This document shows positions 41,818 to 50,231 of a DNA stretch of 64,000 nt, piece by piece; the first letter of the stretch is position 1, and each line of letters starts with the position of its first letter. The stretch spans positions 992,001-1,056,000 of the forward strand of contig NZ_CP044227.1 of NCBI RefSeq assembly GCF_008727735.1, given 5' to 3'. This DNA is from Flintibacter sp. KGMB00164. Its GTDB lineage: Bacteria > Bacillota > Clostridia > Oscillospirales > Oscillospiraceae. A program made the position numbers and the translations under genes. The notes under the pieces were generated by a model. The model searched no databases. It saw only the letters and a list, made by a program, of their open reading frames with translations, and was not told the origin of the DNA.

Positions 41818-42683
41818 GTGCACGATTTGGCCCGGCGGGCAACGCGGAGAGCTTTTCCAAGGTCCACAAATCCTCCCTGGCCGCCCCGGCCTGGATTGCC
41901 CAGCAGGGGCTGGACTGCTACGAGTACCAGTGCGGTAAGGGAGTCCACGTGGGAGAGGATACCGCCCGGAAGCTGGGGGAGAAGGCAAGAGAGGCGGGCA
42001 TCGCCCTGTCTGTCCATGCTCCCTATTTCATTAACCTAGCCAACCCCGACCCGGAAAGCCGGGCAAAAACTACCAATTATGTGCTGGAGGGCTGTTTTGT
42101 GGCCCAGGTGATGGGAGCGGAGCGGATCGTGATCCACTCTGGGGCACTTATGAAGCGCAGCCGCCAGGAGGCCTTGGACATCGCCAAGGAGACCTTGAAG
42201 CAGGTGCTGGAGGCTTGTGACCGGCAAGGGTATGGGAACATTACCTTGTGTCCGGAGACCATGGGCAAGATCAACCAGCTGGGGGACTTGGACGAGGTGC
42301 TCACCCTGTGTACCCTGGATGAGCGGCTTATCCCCTGCATCGACTTTGGCCATCTGTATGCCCGCTCTCTGGGTGAGCTGGAGGGAGAGCAGGCCTGCCG
42401 GGAGATGTTGGACAAGGTGGAGCGGGTGCTGGGTGAGGAGCGGGCCAGCCGTTTCCACAGCCACTTCTCCCGCATCGAGTTCACTCCCAACGGCGGAGAA
42501 AAACGCCACCGTACCTTTGCAGACCATGGGGGCTTTGGACCGGACTGGACACCTCTGGCCCGGGAAGTGGCCCGCCGGGGCTGGAGTCCCACCTTCATCT
42601 GCGAAAGCGCCGGAACGCAGGCAGAGGATGCAGTGGAGATGAAGAGAATTTACCAGGGCTTTTGCAGCTCTGAGGAGGCATAA
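41814..42683 (+). CDS. nfo: Deoxyribonuclease IV (endonuclease IV) family TIM barrel
   Basis: 289 residues. HAPYFINLANPD, VIHSGAL, LCPETMGKINQLGD, CIDFGHLYAR, HSHFS and the final ICESAG provide the His/Glu/Asp ligands of the trinuclear zinc site. It nicks abasic DNA in base excision repair. GTG start overlaps the yqeG stop, indicating translational coupling. The next gene begins 3 bases after its stop. Confidence 0.88.
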   Translation: MSARFGPAGNAESFSKVHKSSLAAPAWIAQQGLDCYEYQCGKGVHVGEDTARKLGEKAREAGIALSVHAPYFINLANPDPESRAKTTNYVLEGCFVAQVMGAERIVIHSGALMKRSRQEALDIAKETLKQVLEACDRQGYGNITLCPETMGKINQLGDLDEVLTLCTLDERLIPCIDFGHLYARSLGELEGEQACREMLDKVERVLGEERASRFHSHFSRIEFTPNGGEKRHRTFADHGGFGPDWTPLAREVARRGWSPTFICESAGTQAEDAVEMKRIYQGFCSSEEA

Positions 42684-42685
42684 GC

Positions 42686-43750
42686 ATGAATCACATTGAA
42701 AAAATCTCCAGATCTCTGGAGGAACATAACCTGGACGCCATGCTGATCACCAGCGAGCCGGGGGAGCGTTACGCTCTGGGCTTTCAGGGAGAAGGCTGGC
42801 TGCTGGTAGGCAGGCAGGGGGCTCACTACTCCACTGACGGGCGGTATATCGAAGCCGCGCAAAAGCAGGTGAAGGGAGTCCAGCTCTCCCTGATCTCGGC
42901 CCAGAAGGGACATCTGTCTCTGGCTCGGGATTATATCCGTACCCAGAGGTTTGAAAAGGTGGGCTTTGAGAGCGGATATATGAATGTAGAGCAGTATCAG
43001 CGCCTGTGCGACGCGCTGCCCTGCCAGTTGGTACCGGCCCAGAAGCTTCTTACCCAGCTGCGGGCATCCAAGGACGAGGAAGAGCTGTCTGCCATGCGCC
43101 GGGCCCAGGAGATCACCGACCAGGCGTTTCGGGAGATTTTGAACTTTATCCGTCCGGGTATGACCGAGCAGCAGGTGGCTGCCCGGCTGGTGTATGAGAT
43201 GCTGCGCCGGGGTGCCCGCAAGGTGTCCTTTGATCCCATTGTAGCGGCGGGAGCCAACGGCTCCATGCCCCACGCGGTGCCGGGAGAGACCGTGATCCAA
43301 GCCGGGATGTTCGTCACCATGGACTTTGGATGCATCTGGGACGGCTATTGCTCCGATATGACCCGTACCGTGGCGGTGGGTCAGCCTACGGAAGAGATGG
43401 AGAAGGTGTACCATACCGTCCTCCAGGCTCAGAAGGCGGGGATTGCCGCTGCCCGGGCTGGGGTGACAGGCAGCGAGATCGACGCTGCGGCCCGTCAGGT
43501 AATCGCTGAGGCGGGGTACGGCGAGTACTTCACCCACAGCTTCGGCCACTCTCTGGGACTGGAGATCCATGAGGCGCCCAACGCCTCGCCCTCCCAGCAG
43601 GAAGCGATGCCTTCCGGTGCGGTGATCTCCGCCGAGCCGGGGATCTATCTGCCGGGCAAGTTCGGCGTGCGCATTGAGGACGTTCTGGTACTGCGTGAGG
43701 GAGGCTGCGAGGACCTGACCCGCTCCCCCAAAGACCTGATTGTTCTGTGA
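42686..43750 (+). CDS. M24 family Xaa-Pro peptidase
   Basis: 354 residues, the short PepQ/YpdF type. An N-terminal creatinase-like domain (residues 1-125) is followed by the pita-bread catalytic domain: MDFGCIWDGYCSDMTRT (two Asp ligands), HSFGHSLGLEIHE (His), SAEPGIYL (Glu) and VRIEDVLVL (Glu). It removes N-terminal residues before proline. Co-transcribed with yqeG and nfo. No signal peptide. Confidence 0.92.
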   Translation: MNHIEKISRSLEEHNLDAMLITSEPGERYALGFQGEGWLLVGRQGAHYSTDGRYIEAAQKQVKGVQLSLISAQKGHLSLARDYIRTQRFEKVGFESGYMNVEQYQRLCDALPCQLVPAQKLLTQLRASKDEEELSAMRRAQEITDQAFREILNFIRPGMTEQQVAARLVYEMLRRGARKVSFDPIVAAGANGSMPHAVPGETVIQAGMFVTMDFGCIWDGYCSDMTRTVAVGQPTEEMEKVYHTVLQAQKAGIAAARAGVTGSEIDAAARQVIAEAGYGEYFTHSFGHSLGLEIHEAPNASPSQQEAMPSGAVISAEPGIYLPGKFGVRIEDVLVLREGGCEDLTRSPKDLIVL

Positions 43751-43775
43751 TTTGCCGGAATTTTAGCAAACCCCC

Positions 43776-43804
43776 TTGTCAAAACAAGGGAAACAGGGTA
43801 AAAT
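43776..43804 (+). promoter_or_regulatory. Promoter of efp
   Basis: TTGTCA (43776-43781), 17-base spacer, TAAAAT (43799-43804), 38 bases before the start. Confidence 0.6.
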
Positions 43805-43842
43805 AAATTAGTTCATTAAAAACACAATGGAGGATGATTCCT

Positions 43843-44412
43843 ATGGCAATGATTTCCGCCAGTGATTTCCGCAACGGCGTGACCTTCGAGATGGACGGTA
43901 AGGTCATGCAGGTCGTCGAGTTCCAGCACGTAAAGCCCGGCAAGGGCGCCGCCTTTGTCCGTACCAAGATGAAGAACATCATCACCGGCGGCGTGACCGA
44001 GACCTCCTTCAACCCCACCGCCAAGTTTGAGCAGGCCTTTGTTGAGCGCAAGGACATGGAGTACAGCTACAACGATGGTGATCTGTACTACTTCATGGAC
44101 ATGGAGACCTTCGACATGCTGCCCATCAGCAAGGATCTGCTGGGCGACTCCTTCCGCTTCGTGAAGGAGAACATGAGCTGCAAGGTCATGTCCTACAAGG
44201 GCAGCGTCTTCGGCGTGGAGCCTCCCACCTTCGTGGAGCTGGAGGTCACCGAGACCGATCCCGGCTTTAAGGGCGACACCGCTACCAATGTGACCAAGCC
44301 CGCTACCCTGGAGACCGGCGCTGAGATCAAGGTTCCCCTGTTCATCAACCCCGGCGACAAGATCAAGATCGATACCCGTACCGGCGAGTACCTGGAGCGC
44401 TGCAAGGGCTAA
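43843..44412 (+). CDS. efp: Elongation factor P
   Basis: About 189 residues, three OB/KOW domains. The loop [13 protein letters not shown] carries the Lys (residue about 34) that is modified in some bacteria. The C-terminal [17 protein letters not shown] is diagnostic. It rescues ribosomes stalled at polyproline. GGAGG lies 9 bases before ATG 43843; ATG 43834 is too close to it and ATG 43849 also possible. No modification enzymes are nearby. Confidence 0.95.
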   Translation: MAMISASDFRNGVTFEMDGKVMQVVEFQHVKPGKGAAFVRTKMKNIITGGVTETSFNPTAKFEQAFVERKDMEYSYNDGDLYYFMDMETFDMLPISKDLLGDSFRFVKENMSCKVMSYKGSVFGVEPPTFVELEVTETDPGFKGDTATNVTKPATLETGAEIKVPLFINPGDKIKIDTRTGEYLERCKG

Positions 44413-44626
44413 GCGCCCGAGCCGTTGCGAACAGCGCGGATGGACCGGAGCGAGGAATACAAACCAAGAGCCGCAAAGCGGGTCTGTTTGTGTTCCGAGA
44501 CGAAGGGAAGCCGCGCGTCGTGAGCAGGCGAGGCGTGATAATGCTAAGCGCCTGAGCCGCTGCAATTATGCCGTCCCCTGAAAAAAGTAATCGTGTTTGA
44601 GGCTGCGCCTCAGAAAGGAGTACCCC

Positions 44627-45031
44627 ATGACCATTTCTGAAAAAGTCGCTTATCTGAAGGGCTTGGCTGAGGGCCTGAATCTGGACACTGAGAAGTCCAA
44701 GGAGGGTAAGCTGATCTCTGTGATGATCGGCATCCTGGAAGAGGTGGGCCTGTCCATCGAGGATCTGGAGGAGAACGCCCTGGCCCTGGGTGAGGAGATC
44801 GATGTGCTCTCCGACGACCTGGCTGACGTGGAGTCCGAGGTGTTCGGTGAAGACGAGGAAGACGATGACGAGGAGGACGACTTCTTTGAGGTCGAGTGCC
44901 CCAACTGTGAGGAGCCGCTGGTCATTGATGACGAGGCCCTCGCTGCCGGAGAGATCCAGTGCCCCAACTGTGAGACCCGCTTCTCTCTGGATCTGTCCGA
45001 CGACACTGTGGAGGCGGACGAGGAGGAGTAA
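44627..45031 (+). CDS. Acidic CD1247-type protein with C-terminal zinc ribbon
   Basis: About 134 residues. The N-terminal 55 (MTISEKVAYLKGLAEGLNLD) form a helical domain known from C. difficile CD1247-like proteins. Next come an acidic run (about 77-92, mostly Asp/Glu) and a zinc ribbon with CPNCEEPLVID and CPNCETRFSLDL. Function unknown. The acidic linker and the ribbon suggest binding to RNA polymerase or ribosome; this is inference. AAAGGAG is 6 bases before the ATG. A terminator follows. Confidence 0.72.
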   Translation: MTISEKVAYLKGLAEGLNLDTEKSKEGKLISVMIGILEEVGLSIEDLEENALALGEEIDVLSDDLADVESEVFGEDEEDDDEEDDFFEVECPNCEEPLVIDDEALAAGEIQCPNCETRFSLDLSDDTVEADEEE

Positions 45032-45057
45032 GCACTCTTCCGTCAATCAATCGCATA

Positions 45058-45090
45058 AATGCCGCAAAGCGGAAGCTTTGCGGCATTTTT
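45058..45090 (+). terminator. Terminator after the CD1247-type gene
   Basis: A 13-bp stem (45058-45070 with 45075-45087), GGAA tetraloop, then TTT. Confidence 0.88.
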
Positions 45091-45211
45091 ATGCCAAATG
45101 TGTTTCCATTGCGTGGCTGTCAAGGTTTTACCCGCATGTCTGGATCTATCCCGACCATACTAAATGCCGGATGGCACATCCAAATCATCGGATGATGGGG
45201 AGGAAACAGCG

Positions 45212-45619
45212 ATGAATGGGAGATGGCTGGGCCTGTGCGGGGCCGTGGTGATGACAGTTTCTCTGGCCTCCTGCAGCGCCAAGGGGCAGGAGAACGGGGT
45301 GGGTATGCTGAACAATACCGGCATGTCCGCCGCGGGCTACCGGACCTCAACATCGACTGGACGGCAGTATTTGCCGGACAGCCGATACTATGCTGACGGA
45401 GATGGTACCGTGAAGCGCTATCGCCAAGCGGGCAGCAGCGAGTGGGAGCAGCTAGGCAAGGCCTTGGAAGATAGCTGGAACGAATTGATGAAGGGTACGG
45501 AAAATACCCTGAAAGACGCAGGCAAGGATACCAAAAATGCTGCCAAGGACATTGGGCAGGGGGTAGAAAATGCCGCCAAAGATGCCAAGACAGATATGGA
45601 AAAGATGACCGGGAAATAA
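45212..45619 (+). CDS. Small lipoprotein with helical C-terminal repeats
   Basis: About 135 residues. Signal peptide with lipobox VSLASC at residues about 18-23. The mature part is polar, then residues about 85-130 repeat K-D-A-K/AAKD segments with an 11-residue-like periodicity, as in LEA- or YtxH-type amphipathic helices. GAGGAAACAGCG precedes the ATG. Function unknown; likely envelope stress or sporulation linked, by analogy only. Confidence 0.65.
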   Translation: MNGRWLGLCGAVVMTVSLASCSAKGQENGVGMLNNTGMSAAGYRTSTSTGRQYLPDSRYYADGDGTVKRYRQAGSSEWEQLGKALEDSWNELMKGTENTLKDAGKDTKNAAKDIGQGVENAAKDAKTDMEKMTGK

Positions 45620-45682
45620 TCTCTGCCAGCACTGCGGCGGCGCACCGGAACTGTTCCGGCGCGCCGCCGCGTGTGTTCTGTG

Positions 45683-46165
45683 TTATCCCTGTGGCATGGA
45701 TAGCCCGTGGACAAAGCCGTTCATCTGGGGAGAGAGGACTTCCCCGCCCACCACTTTGTCCCGGTAGATCAAAAGGTTGGCCTGTACGCCCGTTTCCCCA
45801 GAGGGATAATTGGTGATTTCATAGGTGTACCGCTTGACCCGTTTTCCGGCATATTTGGTCAAATCGAATCCCTGAGCGGTTTGCAGCTCCAAATATTCGT
45901 CATAGCTCTCGTCCATCTCTTTGGGGATGGTAAGCTCCTCTGTGACCAGAGGTTCCTGGTTTACCTGCCAGCCGTATTGACTCAAAAACGAGACCCGGTC
46001 TTCGTTGGAACTGATCCCTGTAGTGTCCGGGGCGGTACTGGCGGCCACCGTGGGCAGGGCGGGGGGATCGAGATTCATCACCAGTCCGGCGCAGCACAGC
46101 AGCGCCGCGGCGGCCACGCTGATCGCCAGCTTTCGCCTTGGCAGTCTGGCGGTAAGAATAAACAC
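45683..46165 (-). CDS. DUF4830-like membrane-anchored protein
   Basis: About 160 residues. A basic N-terminus (LTARLPRRKLA) and one transmembrane helix (AISVAAAALLCCAGLVMNL) precede an extracellular domain with RVSFLSQYGWQVNQEPLV and YEITNYPS..GVQANLLIYRDKVVGGEV. This matches DUF4830 proteins of clostridia as I recall them. GTG 46165 is preceded by GGAAGGAGA at about 8 bases; longer frames lack one. Function unknown. Confidence 0.65.
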   Translation of the reverse strand: MFILTARLPRRKLAISVAAAALLCCAGLVMNLDPPALPTVAASTAPDTTGISSNEDRVSFLSQYGWQVNQEPLVTEELTIPKEMDESYDEYLELQTAQGFDLTKYAGKRVKRYTYEITNYPSGETGVQANLLIYRDKVVGGEVLSPQMNGFVHGLSMPQG

Positions 46166-46336
46166 AGCGCATTCTCCTTCCACATCCAGCATCTTGGTGC
46201 AGTTTATGTACCAAAGGGCCGGAATATTCATGGCTGGGGAGTGCTTTTGTGGGAGAGAATGGGTTTTGATTGAAATTTTTTCTTTCCCTTGGTAAAATGA
46301 ACCGAAACATACCACATAAGCGAGGAGGTATCAACC

Positions 46337-47056
46337 GTGGCGATGGAACGTCTGGATAAGCTTCTGGCATCCACAGGACGTTGGTCCCGCAAGGAGGTCA
46401 AAGAACTCATTGGCCGAGGACGCGTACTGGTAGACGGACGCCCCGCGGGACGGCCGGAGGATAAATGCGAGCCCCAGAGCGCCTATATCCAAGTGGATGG
46501 GGAGATCGTGGACTGCGCTCCTTGTGTGTACATCATGCTGCATAAGCCAGCCGGGCTGCTTTCCGCTACTCAGGATAAGAAGCAGTCCACCGTGCTGGAT
46601 CTGCTGCCAGAGCATCTGCGCCGCCGGGGACTGTTTCCGGTGGGACGGTTGGATAAGGATACGGAAGGGCTGCTGCTGCTCACCGATGACGGCCCTCTGG
46701 GCCACGACCTGCTCTCTCCCCGCAAACATGTGGATAAGATCTATTATGCCCGAGTGGATGGACAGATTGATAAAGAGGATGTCCAGGTCCTGGCTCAGGG
46801 CATGACATTGGGAGACGGTCTGGTTTGCCTTCCTGCCGGTCTGGAGCCTCTGGGCGATGGAAGTGAGTGTTTGGTCACTCTCCGGGAGGGAAAATATCAC
46901 CAGGTCAAACGGATGCTGGCTGCCCGGGGCAAGCCGGTACTTTACCTCAAACGGCTGTCCATGGGGCCGCTGAAGCTGGATGAAAAGCTGGAAAAAGGCC
47001 AGTGGCGGTTCCTGACAGAGCGGGAAGTACAGGGCCTCAAGGCCGCTCGAGGATGA
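46337..47056 (+). CDS. 16S rRNA pseudouridine synthase (RsuA family)
   Basis: 240 residues. N-terminal S4 RNA-binding domain (MERLDKLLASTGRWSRKEVKELI), linker, and catalytic domain with GRLDKDTEGLLLLT, where the Asp is the nucleophile, and KYHQVKRMLAARGKPVLYLKR. RsuA modifies U516 of 16S rRNA. GTG 46337 is 8 bases after GGAGG. Confidence 0.9.
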   Translation: MAMERLDKLLASTGRWSRKEVKELIGRGRVLVDGRPAGRPEDKCEPQSAYIQVDGEIVDCAPCVYIMLHKPAGLLSATQDKKQSTVLDLLPEHLRRRGLFPVGRLDKDTEGLLLLTDDGPLGHDLLSPRKHVDKIYYARVDGQIDKEDVQVLAQGMTLGDGLVCLPAGLEPLGDGSECLVTLREGKYHQVKRMLAARGKPVLYLKRLSMGPLKLDEKLEKGQWRFLTEREVQGLKAARG

Positions 47057-47104
47057 AGAGACAAAAAAATTGTGCGTTTTGAACAAAAAAATGGGACAAC
47101 CCCC

Positions 47105-47134
47105 TTGCCAAAACCGGGGGTGTACCGTTATAAT
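47105..47134 (+). promoter_or_regulatory. Promoter of the PucR-type regulator
   Basis: TTGCCA (47105-47110), 18-base spacer, TATAAT (47129-47134). Confidence 0.6.
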
Positions 47135-47172
47135 GTCAATAGTGTTATGAGAATAACTTGGGAGGGATTATC

Positions 47173-48264
47173 GTGTCCAGCAGGATGTTTCAAGGAGTCG
47201 TGCTCCAAATGAAGGACAGCATCGATCGCATGGTAGGCGTGATCGATGCAGACGGAATCGTGGTGGCCTGCAGTGAGCTCACTTGTATTGGAGAGCATTG
47301 GTCTGGCGCTGTCGCCGCGGTCAACTCCTCGGACAATGCCACAGCCCATTTTGAGGGCAAGACCTTTAAACCCCTTGCCGGTTGGGGGGCCCAGTTTGAT
47401 TATGCCGCGTTTGTAAAGGGCGAGGATGATCTGGCCGGGGCGCTGTGCGCCATGGCGGTAGTGGCATTCAACGGCGCCAAGACTTATTATGAAGAAAAGC
47501 ATGATAAGGCTACTTTTGTAAAGAATATTATCTCCGACAACATCCTGTTGGGAGATATTTATACCCAGGCCAAGGAGCTCCACTTCGTCTCCGAGGCTCC
47601 CCGTGCCGCCTTCCTGGTGCGCCAGCTGGGTCCTGCCGATGTGACTACCATCGACGTGATCCAGAACCTCTTCCCGGACAAGCAGACGGATTTCGTCATC
47701 TCCATCAACGAGACTGACGTGGCCCTCATTAAGCAGCTGCCCGAGGGAGCGGACGCCAAGGAGCTGCAGAAGATCGCCAAGCAGATCGCTACTGCCGTGA
47801 CCCAGGAGCTGGGTATCAAGGTTGTGATCGGTATCGGTACAGTGGTCAACCATATCCGCGATCTGGCCCGGGCCTATAAAGAGGCCGGAGTGGCCATCGA
47901 TGTGGGCAAGGTGTTTGACACTGAAAAGACGGTGATCAACTATGAGAATCTGGGTATTGGCCGTCTGATCTATCAGCTGCCCACGATTCTGTGCCAGATG
48001 TTCCTCCAGGAGGTCTTTAAGAAGAATCCCATTGACGCCCTGGATCAGGAGACTCTGCTCACTATCAACAAGTTCTTTGAGAACAACCTGAACGTGTCCG
48101 AGACAGCCCGTAAGCTGTTCGTACACCGCAATACGCTGGTCTATCGTCTGGAGAAGATCAAGAAGCTGACTGGACTGGATCTGCGTGAGTTTGACGATGC
48201 CATCACCTTCAAGGTGGCTCTGATGGTCAAGAAGTATCTGATTTCCCGGGGAATTGAGTCCTGA
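47173..48264 (+). CDS. PucR/CdaR-type transcriptional regulator
   Basis: About 363 residues. The C-terminal 60 hold the PucR helix-turn-helix: NKFFENNLNVSETARKLFVHRNTLVYRLEKI. The middle region has the GGDEF-like CdaR fold (VVIGIGTVVNHIRDLARAYKEA). The N-terminal 130 residues (VGVIDADGIVVACSE) look like a sugar-diacid-recognition-type sensor. The target is unknown; ftsEX lies downstream after a terminator. GTG 47173 follows GGGAGGG. Confidence 0.82.
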   Translation: MSSRMFQGVVLQMKDSIDRMVGVIDADGIVVACSELTCIGEHWSGAVAAVNSSDNATAHFEGKTFKPLAGWGAQFDYAAFVKGEDDLAGALCAMAVVAFNGAKTYYEEKHDKATFVKNIISDNILLGDIYTQAKELHFVSEAPRAAFLVRQLGPADVTTIDVIQNLFPDKQTDFVISINETDVALIKQLPEGADAKELQKIAKQIATAVTQELGIKVVIGIGTVVNHIRDLARAYKEAGVAIDVGKVFDTEKTVINYENLGIGRLIYQLPTILCQMFLQEVFKKNPIDALDQETLLTINKFFENNLNVSETARKLFVHRNTLVYRLEKIKKLTGLDLREFDDAITFKVALMVKKYLISRGIES

Positions 48265-48311
48265 TGCACTGATTTTCCGGCGGTCTCACGCCCTTTCTTA
48301 AAGACAGGACG

Positions 48312-48349
48312 AGGCCTCCGTCTGCCCTGAGGCAGGCGGAGGCCTTTTT
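48312..48349 (+). terminator. Terminator after the PucR-type regulator
   Basis: A 15-bp stem (48312-48326 with 48331-48345), CTGA loop, then TTTT. Confidence 0.9.
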
Positions 48350-48399
48350 GTATTTCCTGAGGGAAATCGGAAAAGGTGACATAAAACCGCAATTTCCCA

Positions 48400-48429
48400 T
48401 TGACAAGGGAAGGGTTACGGGTGTAACCT
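48400..48429 (+). promoter_or_regulatory. Candidate ftsE promoter with overlapping palindrome
   Basis: TTGACA (48400-48405) with TAACCT 18 bases later. GGTTAC-GGGT-GTAACC (48413-48428) is a perfect palindrome covering the spacer and -10. The -10 is weak. Confidence 0.4.
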
Positions 48430-48537
48430 AAATAGTGAAATCTTTCCCGGGAAATGTGCTCCAAAGAGGGAACAAACTTTCCTGGTTATCGTCAAAAATT
48501 ATGACAGCTATTTTAAGTATACGAGGGTTTACATATT

Positions 48538-49227
48538 ATGATACGTTTTATTGACGTCTACAAAGAATACGACAACGGAACCAAGGCCCTGAAGGGGGTC
48601 AATATGCGCATTGACGATGGTGAATTTGTCTTTCTAGTAGGCCCCTCTGGCTCTGGAAAGTCTACCATCATTAAGCTGATTACCGGTGAGATCGCCCTGA
48701 CCCAGGGCAAACTCATGGTCAACGGATACAGCATGAGCAACATCAGCCCCAAGCAGGTGCCTCTGATGCGCCGCACGCTGGGTATCATTTTCCAGGATTT
48801 CCGTCTGATCGAGAAAAAGACAGTATACGAAAACCTGTCCTTTGCCATGCGGGCGATCGGCGCGTCCAACCGGGACCTGAAGCGGCGCATCCCCTATGTG
48901 CTGCAGCTGGTGGGCCTGGAGCAGAAGGCGGACCGGTATCCCGGACAGCTCTCCGGCGGCGAGCAGCAGCGTGTGGCCATTGCCCGGGCTCTGGTGAACA
49001 ACCCCAATATGATTATTGCCGACGAGCCGACCGGTAACCTGGACCCCAACCGCTCGCTGGAAATCATGATGCTGCTGGAGCGCATCAATGAGTTGGGGAC
49101 TACCGTGCTGGTGGTGACTCACGAGAAGAATCTGGTCAACCGCTTTGGAAAGCGGGTCGTGGCCATCGAGGATGGCCGAATCATCAATGACGAAACGGGT
49201 GGGTACTACAATGGCGAAAAAATTTGA
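48538..49227 (+). CDS. ftsE: Cell division ATP-binding protein FtsE
   Basis: 229 residues, normal length. Walker [11 protein letters not shown]-loop IFQDFRLI, signature LSGGEQQR, Walker [12 protein letters not shown]. It pairs with FtsX to drive a peptidoglycan hydrolase at the division site or side wall. It overlaps ftsX by 17 bases. Confidence 0.96.
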   Translation: MIRFIDVYKEYDNGTKALKGVNMRIDDGEFVFLVGPSGSGKSTIIKLITGEIALTQGKLMVNGYSMSNISPKQVPLMRRTLGIIFQDFRLIEKKTVYENLSFAMRAIGASNRDLKRRIPYVLQLVGLEQKADRYPGQLSGGEQQRVAIARALVNNPNMIIADEPTGNLDPNRSLEIMMLLERINELGTTVLVVTHEKNLVNRFGKRVVAIEDGRIINDETGGYYNGEKI

Positions 49228-50101
49228 TCTGGGATATTATTGCAGCGAAGGTGTCCACTCTATTTTTACCCATGGATTTATGTCTTTTGCTGCCGTATGT
49301 ATGATCGTGGCTTGTCTGCTAATCATGGGGTCTTTCTCCCTGGTTGCAGTCAACCTGGACAACATGCTGGGTGATCTGGAAGCGGAAAATATTTTCCTGG
49401 CTTATGTGGATGAAACTTACACAGAGGAGCAGTCCCGTGCGCTGCAATCGGAGATCGAGGCGGTGCCTAACGTATCTGATGTCACTTTTGTGACCAAGGG
49501 TGAGGCCATGGAGGACTACAAGGCAGGACGGGAGAACAATCCCCTGGTGGCCGACCTGCCCGATGAGGTACTTCGGGACCGCTTTGAGATCCATGTGAAA
49601 GATATTGAACAGATGGAAGCTGCGGTGGAGCAGGTGAAGCTGATCCCGGGTATTGTAAACACCCGTGCAGCACTCGATATCGCTCAGGGCTTTGTCACGG
49701 TGCGCAACATTGCCGCCGGCGTAGCCATCGTGCTGGTCAGTATCCTGGCGGTGGTCTCCCTGTTTATTATCGCAAACACCACCAAACTGGCCTTCTTCTA
49801 TCGCCGGGAGGAGATTGCCATCATGAAGATGTGCGGTGCTACCAACGCATTTATCCGCTGGCCTTTCATTGTGCAGGGTATGATCCTGGGACTGGCCGGT
49901 GCGGTTGTGGCATTTTTCCTCCAGTGGGGTGTATATGAACTGGTAAGCAAGGCGGTCATTCAGTCTGACGGAATGTCCCTGGTCACCATCCTCCCCTTTA
50001 CTTCGCTGATCGTTAACATCCTGCCTGTGTTCTGCGGTGCGGGACTGCTGATCGGTGTTGTGGGATCGGTGCTGGCCATCCGGAAGTTCCTGCAGGTTTA
50101 A
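49211..50101 (+). CDS. ftsX: Cell division protein FtsX
   Basis: About 296 residues. One transmembrane helix (about 22-45), an extracellular domain (about 50-160) that in other Firmicutes contacts the hydrolase, then three helices with the permease-like KMCGATNAFIRWPFIVQGMILG. ATG 49211 lies inside the end of ftsE and begins [10 protein letters not shown], the family start. The downstream gene encodes its probable partner. Confidence 0.95.
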   Translation: MAKKFDLGYYCSEGVHSIFTHGFMSFAAVCMIVACLLIMGSFSLVAVNLDNMLGDLEAENIFLAYVDETYTEEQSRALQSEIEAVPNVSDVTFVTKGEAMEDYKAGRENNPLVADLPDEVLRDRFEIHVKDIEQMEAAVEQVKLIPGIVNTRAALDIAQGFVTVRNIAAGVAIVLVSILAVVSLFIIANTTKLAFFYRREEIAIMKMCGATNAFIRWPFIVQGMILGLAGAVVAFFLQWGVYELVSKAVIQSDGMSLVTILPFTSLIVNILPVFCGAGLLIGVVGSVLAIRKFLQV

Positions 50102-50119
50102 TGGGAAAGGAGTATTGCA

Positions 50120-50218
50120 GTGCGGCCGAAAAAGCAGCGTATTTTCATGGGCGTGATGGCAAGTGTGCTGGTTGTCTTGATGCTTCTGCCCATGCTGGCA
50201 AATATTTTAGTTCGATAA
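50120..50218 (+). CDS. 32-residue single-pass membrane microprotein in the ftsEX operon
   Basis: GTG start 7 bases after AAAGGAG. MRPKKQRIFMG is basic, then one hydrophobic helix (VMASVLVVLMLLPMLANIL) and a short VR tail. It lies 18 bases after ftsX and 13 before the M23 gene, both in the same direction. The strong ribosome site, tight spacing and clean TM-only design support translation. Function unknown. Confidence 0.6.
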   Translation: MRPKKQRIFMGVMASVLVVLMLLPMLANILVR

Positions 50219-50231
50219 CAGGAGGCAGGCA

